DNA from: Angustibacter sp049994355
GTDB taxonomy: Bacteria > Actinomycetota > Actinomycetes > Actinomycetales > Angustibacteraceae
Length of the DNA: 64,000 nt
Assembly (NCBI RefSeq): GCF_049994355.1
Contig: NZ_CP188257.1
Location: 372,001 to 436,000 of the forward strand
Direction of reading: 5' to 3'
The position numbers and the translations under genes were made by a program. The notes beneath the pieces were generated by a model. It was not told where the DNA came from and made no database searches. It saw nothing but the letters and a program-made list of their open reading frames with translations. This document shows, piece after piece, positions 52,301 to 60,779 of the stretch (position 1 is its first letter; every line of letters begins with the position of its first letter).

Positions 52301-55300
52301 CCGGGCGACCCCTACGGTCGCGGTCGACGGGTTCGAGCTCACCGGGTCGCCGGACGGGTCACTGGACCGGGCGATGGCGCTGTTGCTGACCGACCCGTTG
52401 TCCAGGTCTGCCTGGGTGACGGTGTGGCTGGCCGTGCAGGCAGTGCTTGCACCCGGCGGCAACGTGGCCTTGGGACAGGTGACCGACAGTGCAGGCACCG
52501 CGGGCGGAGCCAGCGTGTCGTCGACGCTGATCGGCGCCAGCGTCAGGTTCCCGGTGTTGCGCACGGTGAAGGTGTAGTCGACCACCTCCCCGGCTGTGCT
52601 CACTGTCGCCGGTTCGGCCGTCTTGGTCAGGCTCATCGCCGGTGACTGCGTGATGGTCACCGTCGCCGTGTCCGGCGGTGCGGTGACGGATCCGCCGTTC
52701 GGGTCGGTGCCGCTGGCGGTCGCGGTGTTCTCGATGCGGCCGTTGTCCACGTCCGCCTGCGTCGCGGTGTACGAGGCGGTGCAGGTCAGGCTCCCGCCCG
52801 GGGGAAGGGTGGTGTTGGGGCAGACCGGTGTCGCCGGCGGGCCTGCTGGCCCGCTGAACGAGTCGGCGATCGAGACGCCGGTGATCGTCACGTTGCCCCG
52901 GTTGGTCACCACGAAGCTGTAGGTGACTCGCTGTCCCGCGCCGTTGACCGTGGTCGGCGCAGCGGTCTTGACCACCGACAGGGCCGGTGACTGGATCACG
53001 GTGACGATGGCGGTGGAGGCGTTGGAGGACACCGGGTTGCCGCCCGGGTCGAGACCGCTGGCGACCGCGGTGTCAGCGATGGAACCGTGGTCCTGGTCGG
53101 CCTGGGAGGCGATGTAGGTAGCGGTGCAGGTCGTCGAGGCGCCGGCAGCCAACGAGGTCGCCGCGCAAGTCACTGGGCCGGACAACGGCCCGGCCGGGGC
53201 GCGGTTGATGTCGGTGATGGCGATCGTGGTGACCGTCTGGTTGCCGGAGTTCGTCACCGCGAACGTGAAGGTGACGGTTTGGCCGGCGTGGGTGATCGTC
53301 GTCGGCGAGGCGGTCTTGGTCAGCGACAGCGCGGCGTTGGTGATCGCACTGACCGTGGCTGTCGACTGGTTGGACGTGACCGGGTTGCCGCCGGGGTCGC
53401 TGCCCGCCGCGGTGGCCGCGTTGCTGATCGAGCCGTTGTCGACGTCCGCGGCGCGAGTGAGGTAGGTGGCGGTGCAGGTCGTCGATGCGGCGGGCGCGAG
53501 ATTGGTTGCGCCGCAGACGATCGGGTCGAGCTGCGGGCCGGCGGGGGCCGCGAGCGTGTCGTTGATCGTGAGGGCGGCCACAGTCACGTTGCCCGTGTTG
53601 ACGACCGTGAACGTGTAGGTGATCGTGCTGCCCTGGCTGGCGAAGGACGCCGGGCTGGCCGACTTGGTCAGCAGCAGCCCTGGGGTGGTGGACGCCGTCA
53701 CCGTGGCCGACGCCTGGGCCGAGGTGACCCTGCCGCCCTGCGGCGTCGTGCCGCCGGCAGTTGCGGTGTTGCGGATGGAGCCGCGGTCCATGTCCGCCTG
53801 GGTGCTGGTGTACGACGCCGTGCAGACCGCAGTCGCCCCCGGCGCGAGGGTGGTGACCGCGCAGGCCGGCGCGTTGGCGCCGGTGAACATCGGGTCGTCG
53901 ATCCCGACGGTCGAGATCGTCGTCTGGCCCGAGTTTGTGACCGTGAAGGTATAGCTGACGTTCTGCCCGGCGCCGCTGATGGACGTCGGCGAGGCCGCCT
54001 TATGCAGGGTCAGCGCCGAGGTGACGTCCACCGTCACCGCTGCCGTCGAGGAGTTGGAGGTGACGGTCGCCCCAGTTGGGCTCACGGCCCTCGCGGTGGC
54101 CGTGTTGTTGATCGAGCCGTTGTCGATGTCGGCCTGCCCCACCGTGTACGTGGCGGTGCACCGCGTGCTCGCACTCGGGGCGAGGGCGGCGGGCGGGCAG
54201 GAGATCACGAGGGGCGGTGTCGCCGGCGCGGCGAGCGAGTCGGTGATGCCGACGCTGGACAGGGTGACGTTGCCGGTGTTGGTCGCCAGGAACTGGTAGC
54301 TGACCTGCTGGCCCAGGGCGGTCACCGTGGTCGGTGTCGCGGTCTTGACCAGGCTCAGCGTGGCCGTCGCCGGTGCGGTCACGGTCGCCGTCGCCGCCGG
54401 CGAGCTGACCGGGCTGCCGCTCGGGTCGCTGCCCTGGGCCACGGCCGAGTTTCTGATCGTGCCGTTGTCGATGTCGGCCTGGGTCGCGGTGTAGGTGGCG
54501 GTGCAGCTGGTGAACGTCCCGGGGACGAGGGTCGTTGCGGGGCAGCTGACTACCGGTGTCGGACCGGCGGGCGAGGTGAAGGTGTCGGCGATCGCCACGT
54601 TGCGGATCGTGACGTTGCCCCTGTTCGTCACCACGAACGTGTAGGTCACCTGCTGGCCGGCGGCGGTGACCGTTCCGCGTGACGCCGTCTTGGTCAGGTC
54701 CAGCCTCGGCGTGGCGGTGACCGACACCGACGCGTTCGACTGCGCGGAGGCGACGGGGTGACCCTGCGCGTCGGTCGCGTGCGCGATCGCGGCGTTCAGG
54801 ATCGTGCCGTTGTCGATGTCGGCCTGGGTGGCGCTGTATGAGGCGGTGCAGGTCGTGGTCGCGTTGGGTGCGAGCTGCGTGACCGGGCACGTGACGTTCG
54901 GCGCGGGGCCGCTGGGGGCGGTGAAGGTGTCCGCGATCGAGAGTCCGGTGACGGTCAGGTTGCCGGTGTTGGTGACCTTGAAGGAGTAGGCGACCGGCTG
55001 TCCAGCGGCCGTGACGACCGTCGGTGAAGCGGTCTTGACGAGGGCGAGCGACGCGCCGGACGCGGCGCTCACGCTGGCCGTTGAGGACCCCGAGGTGACC
55101 GGGGCGTTGGTCGGGCTGAACCCGGAGGCGGTGGCGGTGTTGGTCACCGACCCGTGGTCGATGTCGTTCTGGGTGGTCGAGTAGGTGGCTGTGCATGTCG
55201 TCGCGGCGCCTGGCGACAGCGTGGTCGCCGGGCAGCTGATGGTCGGGACGGGCCCGGCCGGTGCGGCGAGGACGTCGGCGATCGAGATCCCGTGGACGGT

Positions 55301-57490
55301 GACGTTGCCGGTGTTGGTGACGACGAAGGAGTACGCGATCGACTGACCCGCGGTGCTCACGTTTGCGGGCGAAGCCGTCTTGCTCACGGACAACGCCGGC
55401 GAGCGGGTCACCGTGACGGTCGCCGCGGACGGGCTCGACGCCACCGCGCCACCGGCGATGTCCACGCCGTTCGCGACGGCGCTGTCCAGGATGGCGCCGT
55501 TGTCGACGTCCGCCTGGGTGACCGGATAGGTCCCGGTGCACGTCGTCGACGCCGCAGCGGCGAGCGAGGTCACCGGACAGGTGATCGCGGGCACAGGGCC
55601 CGCGGGGGCGGTCAGGGTGTCGGCGATCGAGATCGAGCTGACCGTCGAGTCGCCGGAGTTGGTGACCCTGAACGAGTAGGTGATGATCTGGCCGGCGGCG
55701 GTCGCCGTCGTGGGTGCGGCTGACTTGACCAGGGTCAGCGCCGGCCGGATCACTGGCACCGGCACCGTCGCCGACGCGTTCACGGTGCGATTCAGTGAGT
55801 CGCTGCCGCTGACCGTCGCGGTGTTGCTGTTGCCCGTCACGGGTGCGATCGCGGTGCAGGTGTAGCTCGTCGTCGCCCCGGCGGCCAGGTTGCCGATCGT
55901 CCTCGCGCAGGACGCGGTGGTCCCATCGGTCACGGCGACGCTGGTCAGGTTCGCGTTGCCGGTGTTGTTGACCGTGATCGTGTACGTCACCGTCGCGCCG
56001 ACCCGGTAGCCGGGCTGGTCCGTGGTCTTGGTGATCGTGATGGACGGGTTGAGCACCGTGACCGGGGCCTGCGCCGTCCCGGACAGCGCGTCGCTCTGGG
56101 CGTCCGTCCCGGTCACGTTCGCGACGTTCGTGAAGCTGCTCGACCCAGCCGTGCCGGTGCACTGGTACGTCATCGAGCCGGTCAGGCTCCCGATGTTCCG
56201 GTTGCAAGCAGGGGTCAGCGGATCGTTCACCACCACGTTGGTGGCAGTGCTGCCTACGGTCGGGTTGGTGACGGTGATCGTGTAGGTGACGGTGTCCCCG
56301 GGGTGCACGGTCGTCGGCGATGCCGTCTTGGTGATCTGCAACGTCGGGATGGGCACCGACATGACCAGCTCTTGGGCGAGGTAGGAGTCGCCGGACGTGC
56401 TGAAGCTCAGGCTGGCCGACGTGTCACCCGGTTTGATCACCGTTGGGGAGACGGCGAACTGCTTCGAATCGACCGAGAAGTTGTTCGGTGCCTGGCTAGG
56501 AGTCCTGAACTGCGCGTACGAGGTGAAGAAATTGCTGCTCGACGGGTTCGGCAGGCCCGGATCGGTCTGCGCGGTGCCGTTGATGGAGAACTGGTCGCCG
56601 GTGAGACCCCAGTCCCCCTCGTACGCGACGACGCCGACGTTGGCCTGCCCGCTGACCCGGAAGCCCGAGACCGTCGTCGTCGTGGCCGGGTCGCTGGAGT
56701 TCTGCCGGACGTGGCCGTCGTAGACGAACACCTCGCGCTTGGTGGGGGCGTGCGTCGGGTCGGCCTGGGGGTAGGCGTACACCAGGACGAGCGACCAGCC
56801 GCCCATGCAGCCGAACCCTGCCGGCGTCCAGACGTTCGCCGCCGTGATGGTAAGGGGCGATCCGGTGGGCACCCCGGCGAACAACGGCGTGACGTTGGCG
56901 GCCGCCGAGTAGTACTGGGGCTGGTTGACCGCGACGTTGGCGATCTTGTCGGTGGTGAACCGGCTCGCCGTGACGGAGACCGTCGCCTTGTTCCCGACGG
57001 TCAACTGGACCGGTGCGGTGTCCGCTGCGCCAGGCGGCTGGACCGCCGCGGGAGAGTTGTTGGAGTCGCACCGCGAGTTGACTGTGGTGTTGGTGCCGGT
57101 CCGAAACAGCCCGGTGTCGCCGGCCCACAGCAGCCGCGCGTAGGCGATCGAGGCGCCGGCCGGGATGGTCGGGTTGATGCTTGAGGAGTTGAACCAGCCA
57201 TTGGCCGCGTTGGCGCCGGTCTGCGTCATGTAGAAGTTGTTGTTGATCCCGGAACTCTGGGTCCCCTGGCGGTTCGTCGCGCTAGTGCAGTCCGTGTTGC
57301 CGGCCGGGCAGACCAGGACGGCGTTGCCGCCCATGAGCGCGTCGCCGTACACCTGTTGGTTGAAGACGAGCGACAGCGGAGCCTCTACTGCTGCAGCCGC
57401 CTGGACCGCCGCGATCGCGCCGAGCGCAAAGCTCAGCGCGACGACGAGTAGGGCCGCCAGCAGGCGACGCCACCGAGGCAGCGGTCGCAC
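46301..57490 (-). CDS. giant secreted DUF11-repeat protein with LPFTG wall anchor
   Basis: About 3,729 residues from the GTG at 57490 (VRPLPRWRRLLAALLVVALS), which follows GGCGGAGG; a TTG at 57523 is possible. The signal peptide is clear. An N-terminal domain of about 350 residues (VFNQQVYGDALMGGNAVLVC) precedes 29 repeats of about 115 residues of the DUF11/CARDB-like bacterial Ig type, each built on Y.F.VTNTGNVT and, in 25 of them, TCTATYTxTQADxDNGS. The C-terminus has LPFTG, a hydrophobic helix and RRRDEA, the layout of a sortase substrate. It would be a fibre of about 100 nm on the cell surface for adhesion or spacing. Confidence 0.9.
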   Translation of the reverse strand: MRPLPRWRRLLAALLVVALSFALGAIAAVQAAAAVEAPLSLVFNQQVYGDALMGGNAVLVCPAGNTDCTSATNRQGTQSSGINNNFYMTQTGANAANGWFNSSSINPTIPAGASIAYARLLWAGDTGLFRTGTNTTVNSRCDSNNSPAAVQPPGAADTAPVQLTVGNKATVSVTASRFTTDKIANVAVNQPQYYSAAANVTPLFAGVPTGSPLTITAANVWTPAGFGCMGGWSLVLVYAYPQADPTHAPTKREVFVYDGHVRQNSSDPATTTTVSGFRVSGQANVGVVAYEGDWGLTGDQFSINGTAQTDPGLPNPSSSNFFTSYAQFRTPSQAPNNFSVDSKQFAVSPTVIKPGDTSASLSFSTSGDSYLAQELVMSVPIPTLQITKTASPTTVHPGDTVTYTITVTNPTVGSTATNVVVNDPLTPACNRNIGSLTGSMTYQCTGTAGSSSFTNVANVTGTDAQSDALSGTAQAPVTVLNPSITITKTTDQPGYRVGATVTYTITVNNTGNANLTSVAVTDGTTASCARTIGNLAAGATTSYTCTAIAPVTGNSNTATVSGSDSLNRTVNASATVPVPVIRPALTLVKSAAPTTATAAGQIITYSFRVTNSGDSTVSSISIADTLTAPAGPVPAITCPVTSLAAAASTTCTGTYPVTQADVDNGAILDSAVANGVDIAGGAVASSPSAATVTVTRSPALSVSKTASPANVSTAGQSIAYSFVVTNTGNVTVHGISIADVLAAPAGPVPTISCPATTLSPGAATTCTATYSTTQNDIDHGSVTNTATASGFSPTNAPVTSGSSTASVSAASGASLALVKTASPTVVTAAGQPVAYSFKVTNTGNLTVTGLSIADTFTAPSGPAPNVTCPVTQLAPNATTTCTASYSATQADIDNGTILNAAIAHATDAQGHPVASAQSNASVSVTATPRLDLTKTASRGTVTAAGQQVTYTFVVTNRGNVTIRNVAIADTFTSPAGPTPVVSCPATTLVPGTFTSCTATYTATQADIDNGTIRNSAVAQGSDPSGSPVSSPAATATVTAPATATLSLVKTATPTTVTALGQQVSYQFLATNTGNVTLSSVGITDSLAAPATPPLVISCPPAALAPSASTRCTATYTVGQADIDNGSINNTATARAVSPTGATVTSNSSTAAVTVDVTSALTLHKAASPTSISGAGQNVSYTFTVTNSGQTTISTVGIDDPMFTGANAPACAVTTLAPGATAVCTASYTSTQADMDRGSIRNTATAGGTTPQGGRVTSAQASATVTASTTPGLLLTKSASPASFASQGSTITYTFTVVNTGNVTVAALTINDTLAAPAGPQLDPIVCGATNLAPAASTTCTATYLTRAADVDNGSISNAATAAGSDPGGNPVTSNQSTATVSAITNAALSLTKTASPTTITHAGQTVTFTFAVTNSGNQTVTTIAITDINRAPAGPLSGPVTCAATSLAAGASTTCTATYIASQADQDHGSIADTAVASGLDPGGNPVSSNASTAIVTVIQSPALSVVKTAAPTTVNGAGQRVTYSFVVTNRGNVTITGVSIADSFSGPAGPPATPVCPNTTLPPGGSLTCTASYTATQADVDNGRIENTATASGTDPNGGSVTAPPDTATVTITQSPAMSLTKTAEPATVSTAGEVVDYTFTVRNTGNLTLAPISVDDTLAPPAVPALSVTCPKATLPPGASTACTASHTVTQADLDNGSVSNSAIARSSDPSGDPVSSNPSTATVGVARQASLTLVKSATPGTITTAGQTVTYAFLVTNTGNLTVTGIVIRDTLAAPASPQLAPISCPVTTLAPNASTTCSATYTSLQADVDHGSIDNSATAAGQDPSGSPVVSAPSTASVDVSASPSLVLSKTVTPTTYDTLGQSLTYTFTVTNDGNVTVGALAVADPMFTGADAATCAVTTLAPTAQTTCTARHTVTQADLDAGSVQNTATARGTEPAGGTITSPPSSATASANLTPTLSLVKTATPTTISAAGVSIAYTFRVTNTGNVTIDGLSIADAFTNPAAPTGRLISCAATTLAPGAATNCTTSYTATQADIDNGSITNTATASGTDPAGNPVSSQPSTAAVAVTVAAGLIVVKSATPATITAAGQAISYTFSVTNTGNVTMSLLSINDTLAAPAAPPLTVSCPQRTIAPHANVTCTAPYTATQADIDNGSIANTATASAQTPTGTTIVSPPSSNSVAVDQDSALTLTKTASRSTVTAPGQVIDYTFTVTNSGNVSIDSIAVADPMFTDANAPVCAALSLAPQASTTCTATHTTTQADIDSGAIRNTAVADGRDAQGTAVASDPATAIVTASQNPTLQLVKSALSQALTTVGQSVTYSFRVTNTGNVTVTDLTIDDALVAPAVCPVTVLAPVETTTCLATYTSTQADFDNGTITNTATAKAVGPQGAVESNPSSAIVTADANLELLLQKRATPTQIASAGQQVFYRFTVTNAGNVTIHALLVDDVLVAPAGPALTPDCAVTTLASGESTTCSATYVATQADVDNGIINNSATVTGLDPGNTAVTSNLAAAAVVVNQTASLSLAKSADPTTVDGAGQPITYTFTVVNTGNVTVDSLAIADPPLRGANAPNCAPTSIAPGATSTCTATYSTTQADIDNGTIRNTAVAEGLDPAGGPVSSPQASATVDVVQSGGLELVKSASSGGPVAGAGASIAYEFALTNTGNVSLTSLSIADSLAAPAGPALTVTCPTDALAPGSTASCTASYTVTQADVDNGSIDNQATAAGVTPSSDSVESNPSTASVPIAQAPALTLVKSVTPQTAHDAGDRVSYTFAVTNSGDTTITDLVIDDTPSAPAGPLTPITCPAITLAPGEGTECTASYVLTQADVDHGTVDNSASAAGAAPGGGTVTSNTSTATVTVTAAAALSLTKSATPTTVSQAGATVSYGFIVTNTGNVTVDAVAIDDTFEAPAGPPLASIDCGSATLAPNDSTSCTATYTVTQADVDHGQVRNSAHATALDPAGDPVLSADDTATVTIPADPALTLVKAATRDSVSAVGDVIDYEFLVTNIGNDTIGQLAIDDLLAAPAAPALTPSCPVSSLAPSASTTCTASYTVTQADLDSGAIDNTATVTGVDPHADPVTSNESSAAVSATQSPALTLTKTATPATVTQAGQNVAYQFLATNTGNVTVTGLTILDTLTPPAGPALTIDCPATTLAPSTSTTCTADYVVIQADIDHGSIDNSAVAEAVGPAGQQVSSDPSAAVVDVTPASALTLTKSASPTTVARAGLDVTYTFRLTNTGNVTLSGVSVTDTFTAPAGPEPTIVCPDAPLAPGDTTSCTSTYPVTQADVDHGSIDNSAVASAVDPTGAGIVSPASTAHVAAPASPSLALVKSSPNTLVSTAGESVTYEFLVTNTGNVTMQDVVITDTFESPAGPALTPVCPTTPLPPAASMTCTADYVVTQADIDHGMITNTATADATDPNGTGATADPSTAVIPVFAGPPAITLVKQAVVDDTNDNAVLDVGDQVTWTFLVTNTGQLTLDISVQDSLAGPVTCPVTTLAPNGSTTCSADRPHVLDQADFDAGFVTNTATATGTATGGNPVISAPSSATVPLPDSPGLELVKQAQVTDTNGDGVAGVGDSLRWIFQATNTGNTTLTDIAVHDELAGPVSCPTTTVAPGRTVTCSSAPQTITAAQAAAGSIVNTASATGTSVRGGSTVTSATASAEVFLEAGGGSGGAVSEPGSGLPFTGVQALRESVALGLGAVLLGVLLILASTHGPRRRDEA
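46465..56350 (-). repeat. 29 DUF11-type coding repeats
   Basis: Tandem units of about 345 nt encode the repeat domains. Units 3-27 share the pattern L.LxKxAxPTT, VTNTGNVT, CPVTTLAPGASTTCTATYT and DNGSIxNTAxA, while 1, 2, 28 and 29 are diverged. At the DNA level the copies differ widely in sequence, so they are old duplications, not a recent expansion. Each of units 3-27 has two Cys about 14 residues apart. Confidence 0.85.
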
Positions 57491-57689
57491 CCAGTCAAGA
57501 CCTCCGCCCCCGGATCTGAACAACAGTGTTCGTTCCGCGACTCTCAGGCTCTCAGTCCGCTCGACCCGCGTCCAGTGCCAGCGGCTACCCGGCTTATTCC
57601 TCGGTTGGTGGCATCGCGTTGTGGGACAGCCTCATCCAAGATCACGAAGGACGAGGATGACGGACGGACGATAGATACTGACCGAGGGG

Positions 57690-58709
57690 TCAGGGCTCGG
57701 ATCGCGGATCACCGGCCAGGGTGATCCGGTCCATCGTGCGGAGCGTCCGGATACTCGCCGTCAGGGGGCGGATCGGCGACTCGGTGCGACCCTGCGCGAT
57801 ATCCCGGGCGACGGCGGCCGCCTCGTAGTGCAGCCCTTCGTGGGCGACCGCCGGCTCGTCCCAGACCAGCTCGGTGCCGCGCCGATCCCGCGCAGTGAAG
57901 CGGCCGGGCATGTAGAACGGCCCGTCCAGGACGAGCTCGCCGTCGGTGCCCGCGATGACGGCGGTGGTGGGCGTCAGGGAGTCGATCGAGGAGAACAGCG
58001 AGGCGACGGCGCCGGTGCTGGTGCGCAGCACCGCGCCGAACTGGGCGTCGACCTCATCGGCCCGAGTGGCCAGCGCGACGACGTCCGCGGGTTCGCCCAG
58101 GACCCAGGTCGCCAGGGTCACCGGATACGTGCCGAGGTCGAGCATGACTCCGCCGGCCAGCTCCGCGCGCCGGATCCGGTGGCTGTCGGCGAACCACTCG
58201 CCGAGGTCCGCCATGACCGCCGAGGGTTCCCCGATGGCGCCGTCGTCGATCAGCTGCCGCAGGACGTCGAACTTGGGCAGGAACAGCGTCCAGAGCGCCT
58301 CGACGCAGTAGACACCTGCTTCGCTTGCCGCCGTAGCGATGCGCCGTGCCTCGTCGGCGTTGACGCCGAGGGGCTTCTCGACGACGAGGTGCTTGCCGGC
58401 AGCGATCGCACTCAGCGCTGCTTCGAGATGATGGTTGTGCGGTGTGGCGACGTACACGACGTCGACCGACGGGTCGCCGAGCAGCTCCGAGTAGGAGCTG
58501 TACGCCGACTCCATACCGTGCCGGGCCGCGAACTCCGCTGCCCTTCCGGGTGTGCGAGCGCCGACCGCGTACGGGACCTGCTGGGTGTGGGAGCGCAAGG
58601 CCGTGACGAACCGCTCGGCGATCCAACCGGTCCCCATCACTCCCCACCGCAGTGGTGGCGCTTGGAGTGAAGGTGGGACCCGGCTTGCCGGCAGCGCCGC
58701 GCTCAACAT
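57690..58709 (-). CDS. Gfo/Idh/MocA family oxidoreductase (first)
   Basis: A 339-residue NAD(P)-dependent sugar or polyol dehydrogenase. The Rossmann start is LRWGVMGTGWIAERFV; the cofactor motif VVYVATPHNHHLEAALSAIA is followed by the EKP motif (VVEKPLGVNADEA). The substrate domain has YPVTLATWVLGEPADV and LHYEAAAVARDIAQGR. It follows the GntR gene by 3 nt and so should be coregulated with it. Candidates are inositol, glucose or trehalose-derived substrates; the sequence does not decide. Confidence 0.88.
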   Translation of the reverse strand: MLSAALPASRVPPSLQAPPLRWGVMGTGWIAERFVTALRSHTQQVPYAVGARTPGRAAEFAARHGMESAYSSYSELLGDPSVDVVYVATPHNHHLEAALSAIAAGKHLVVEKPLGVNADEARRIATAASEAGVYCVEALWTLFLPKFDVLRQLIDDGAIGEPSAVMADLGEWFADSHRIRRAELAGGVMLDLGTYPVTLATWVLGEPADVVALATRADEVDAQFGAVLRTSTGAVASLFSSIDSLTPTTAVIAGTDGELVLDGPFYMPGRFTARDRRGTELVWDEPAVAHEGLHYEAAAVARDIAQGRTESPIRPLTASIRTLRTMDRITLAGDPRSEP

Positions 58710-58712
58710 CAG

Positions 58713-59453
58713 CTAGCGCTCGTCGACCATCAGGTTGATCGAGTAGTCGGCCGCTCGGTAGCAGTGGCTGCCGTACTCCACGGCGTTCCCCGCGGCGTCG
58801 AAGGCCATCCGGGTCATCGTCAGCACCGGTTGGCCGGCCTTCATGCCCAGAGCGCGACGCTCCTTGGGGGTTGGCATCCGCGCTCCGATGGTCTGCTGCG
58901 CGACGACCGGACGCACCCCGCGGTCACGCAGCGCGGCATAGAGCCCCTTGGCCTTCAGCTCTTCCAGGGTCATGTCACTGGTGGCCGGTGGTAGCCAGTT
59001 GTGCATCAGCGCCAAGGGGGTGTCCTCCGCGCAGCGGACCCGCTCGAGGTGCAGCAGCGGGGTGTCGACGGGCAGGTCGAGCGCGAGCGCGGCGTGGTCG
59101 TCCTCGACGACCTCGTGCACGAGGACCTGGGTCGTGGGCTTGCGACCGTCGCGCTCGAGGTCGTCGAAGAGGCTGCTGAGCTCGAACTTTCGGTGCACCT
59201 TGCGGTTCGCGACGGTGGTGCCGAGGCCGCGCCGCCTGACCAGCAGTCCCTGGTCGACCAGCTCCTGGATGGCCCGTCGCACAGTCGGTCGAGAGAGCTG
59301 CAGACGCTCGGCCAGCGCCATCTCGTTCTCGAACGGGTCCCCGGGCTGGAGGCGACCGTCGGCGATCGATGCCGTGAGCTGCTCGGCGAGCTGGTGATAA
59401 AGCGGGACCGGCGACGATCGGTCGATACCCACGGGCACACGGACGGCTGTCAT
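58713..59453 (-). CDS. GntR family regulator (HutC/UTRA type)
   Basis: A 246-residue repressor. The N-terminal winged helix is LYHQLAEQLTASIADGRLQP, then FENEMALAERLQLSRPTVRR and AIQELVDQGLLVRRRG. The UTRA ligand domain follows (LLHLERVRCAEDTPLALMHN, GARMPTPKERRALGM, PVLTMTRMAFDAAGNAVEYG). UTRA regulators sense sugar phosphates or histidine-type ligands. It heads a two-gene unit with an oxidoreductase, and probably controls this catabolic region. Confidence 0.92.
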   Translation of the reverse strand: MTAVRVPVGIDRSSPVPLYHQLAEQLTASIADGRLQPGDPFENEMALAERLQLSRPTVRRAIQELVDQGLLVRRRGLGTTVANRKVHRKFELSSLFDDLERDGRKPTTQVLVHEVVEDDHAALALDLPVDTPLLHLERVRCAEDTPLALMHNWLPPATSDMTLEELKAKGLYAALRDRGVRPVVAQQTIGARMPTPKERRALGMKAGQPVLTMTRMAFDAAGNAVEYGSHCYRAADYSINLMVDER

Positions 59454-59492
59454 GGGGCGAGTCTAGTGGTCCGGCAGGGTGACTTGAGGACG

Positions 59493-59500
59493 TGTATACA
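59493..59500. promoter_or_regulatory. TGTATACA palindrome before the GntR gene
   Basis: A perfect 8-bp palindrome sits in the 101-nt space between the GntR gene and the second oxidoreductase, 40 nt before the GntR start. GntR-family operators are often short AT-rich palindromes like this in GC-rich genomes. It could be the autoregulatory site. Confidence 0.4.
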
Positions 59501-59554
59501 TATTGACAATCTCGACAAGGTTCGCATTGGCGACGGCAATCCGCAGCGGATCCC

Positions 59555-60739
59555 TCATGCGCTGATCTCGACGGACTCACCGCTCTGGCAGGAACGGATG
59601 ACGGCCTCCTCGACGACCAGGTTGCGCAGCCCGTCAGCGAACGTGGCCGGGCGGGGCAGCCGCGACAGGCCCGCGATCTCGTCCAGGAACGCCCGCGCCT
59701 GGTAGGTGAAGAAGTCCTGGCCGCCATGACCCACGCCGGCGAACGGCATGGACTGCCCGGCCGCCACATACGGGTGGTCAGGGCCCACGAGGACCCGGCG
59801 CCAGCCGTTGGTGGCGGGTTCGGGTCCGTTGTCGACGAAGCCGAACTCGGCGTTCGCGGACAGGTCGAAGGAGGCGGCGCCCGTCGTGCCGAAGACCTCC
59901 AGGCCCAGCGTGTTGGCGTGCCCGACGGCCACGCGCGAGATCGAGAAGGTACCGGCGCCGCCGTTCCCGAACTCGACGACGAAGGTCGCGAGGTCGTCAT
60001 TGGTCACCGGCTCGCGGACGTCGCTCACCGCGGTGGCAGCGTGCCCGAGGGCGGCTCCGAGGGGCACCGGCCGGTCCTTGATCACGGTGGGCAGCAGCGC
60101 CCCGGTCACTCGGACGATCGGGCCGCAGAGTTGCTCGGCGGTGTCGATGAGATGGCTACCGATGTCGGCGAGGGCACCGGAGCCGACCGGGCCGGTGTAG
60201 CGCCAGCTCGTCGGGCTGTCCGGGTTCGCGCCGTAGTCGCACCAGTAGCGACCGTTGAAGCTCAGCAGCTCACCGATGGCCCCGCTGCGGATCTGCTCGG
60301 CGATGGCAGCGATGGCGGGGGCCCGCCGGTAGGAGAAGCCCGTTGCGGTAACCAGTTCCGGTGCCCGCTCGGCGGCATCGACCATGGCCTTGGCGTCCGC
60401 GACGCTCGAGGCGAGCGGCTTCTCGCAGAGCACGTGCTTGCCGGACGCGAGCAGCGCCTCGGCGATCTCGCGATGCAGGCCGTTGGCTACCACGATGCTT
60501 ACGGCGTCGATGTCGTCGGCCTCGGCCACCGCTTCCCAGCTCGTCTCGGTGCGTTCGAAGCCGTAGCGCTCCTGGGTGTGCCGGGCGAACGTCTCGTTGA
60601 CGTCGGCCACCGCGACCAGGCGGGTGTCTGGTGCGTCGCTGCCGAAGACGGTCTGGGCGGTCCGGTACGCGTGCGCGTGCGAGCGGCCGGCCATCCCGGC
60701 ACCGATGACGGCGACCCCGATGGGGGCGGTACGGGTCAT
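59555..60739 (-). CDS. Gfo/Idh/MocA family oxidoreductase (second)
   Basis: A 394-residue dehydrogenase of the same superfamily. The Rossmann fold starts GVAVIGAGMAGRSHAHAYR; the cofactor region has AVSIVVANGLHREIAEALLA and LCEKPLASSVADAKAMVDA. The C-terminal domain has SWRYTGPVGSGALADIGSHL (the active-site His region) and FFTYQARAFLDEIAGL. This subgroup is common next to TIM-barrel isomerases in actinobacterial sugar clusters. It ends a two-gene unit starting at the isomerase. Confidence 0.9.
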   Translation of the reverse strand: MTRTAPIGVAVIGAGMAGRSHAHAYRTAQTVFGSDAPDTRLVAVADVNETFARHTQERYGFERTETSWEAVAEADDIDAVSIVVANGLHREIAEALLASGKHVLCEKPLASSVADAKAMVDAAERAPELVTATGFSYRRAPAIAAIAEQIRSGAIGELLSFNGRYWCDYGANPDSPTSWRYTGPVGSGALADIGSHLIDTAEQLCGPIVRVTGALLPTVIKDRPVPLGAALGHAATAVSDVREPVTNDDLATFVVEFGNGGAGTFSISRVAVGHANTLGLEVFGTTGAASFDLSANAEFGFVDNGPEPATNGWRRVLVGPDHPYVAAGQSMPFAGVGHGGQDFFTYQARAFLDEIAGLSRLPRPATFADGLRNLVVEEAVIRSCQSGESVEISA

Positions 60740-60779
60740 GGGGACTCCTGGTGAGTTGTCGTGGGGTGGTGTGCGACGG

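Noticed and set aside
46465..56350. CRISPR-like regular spacing
   Set aside because: The period of about 345 nt is a coding repeat of one long gene, with diverged copies and no unique spacers.
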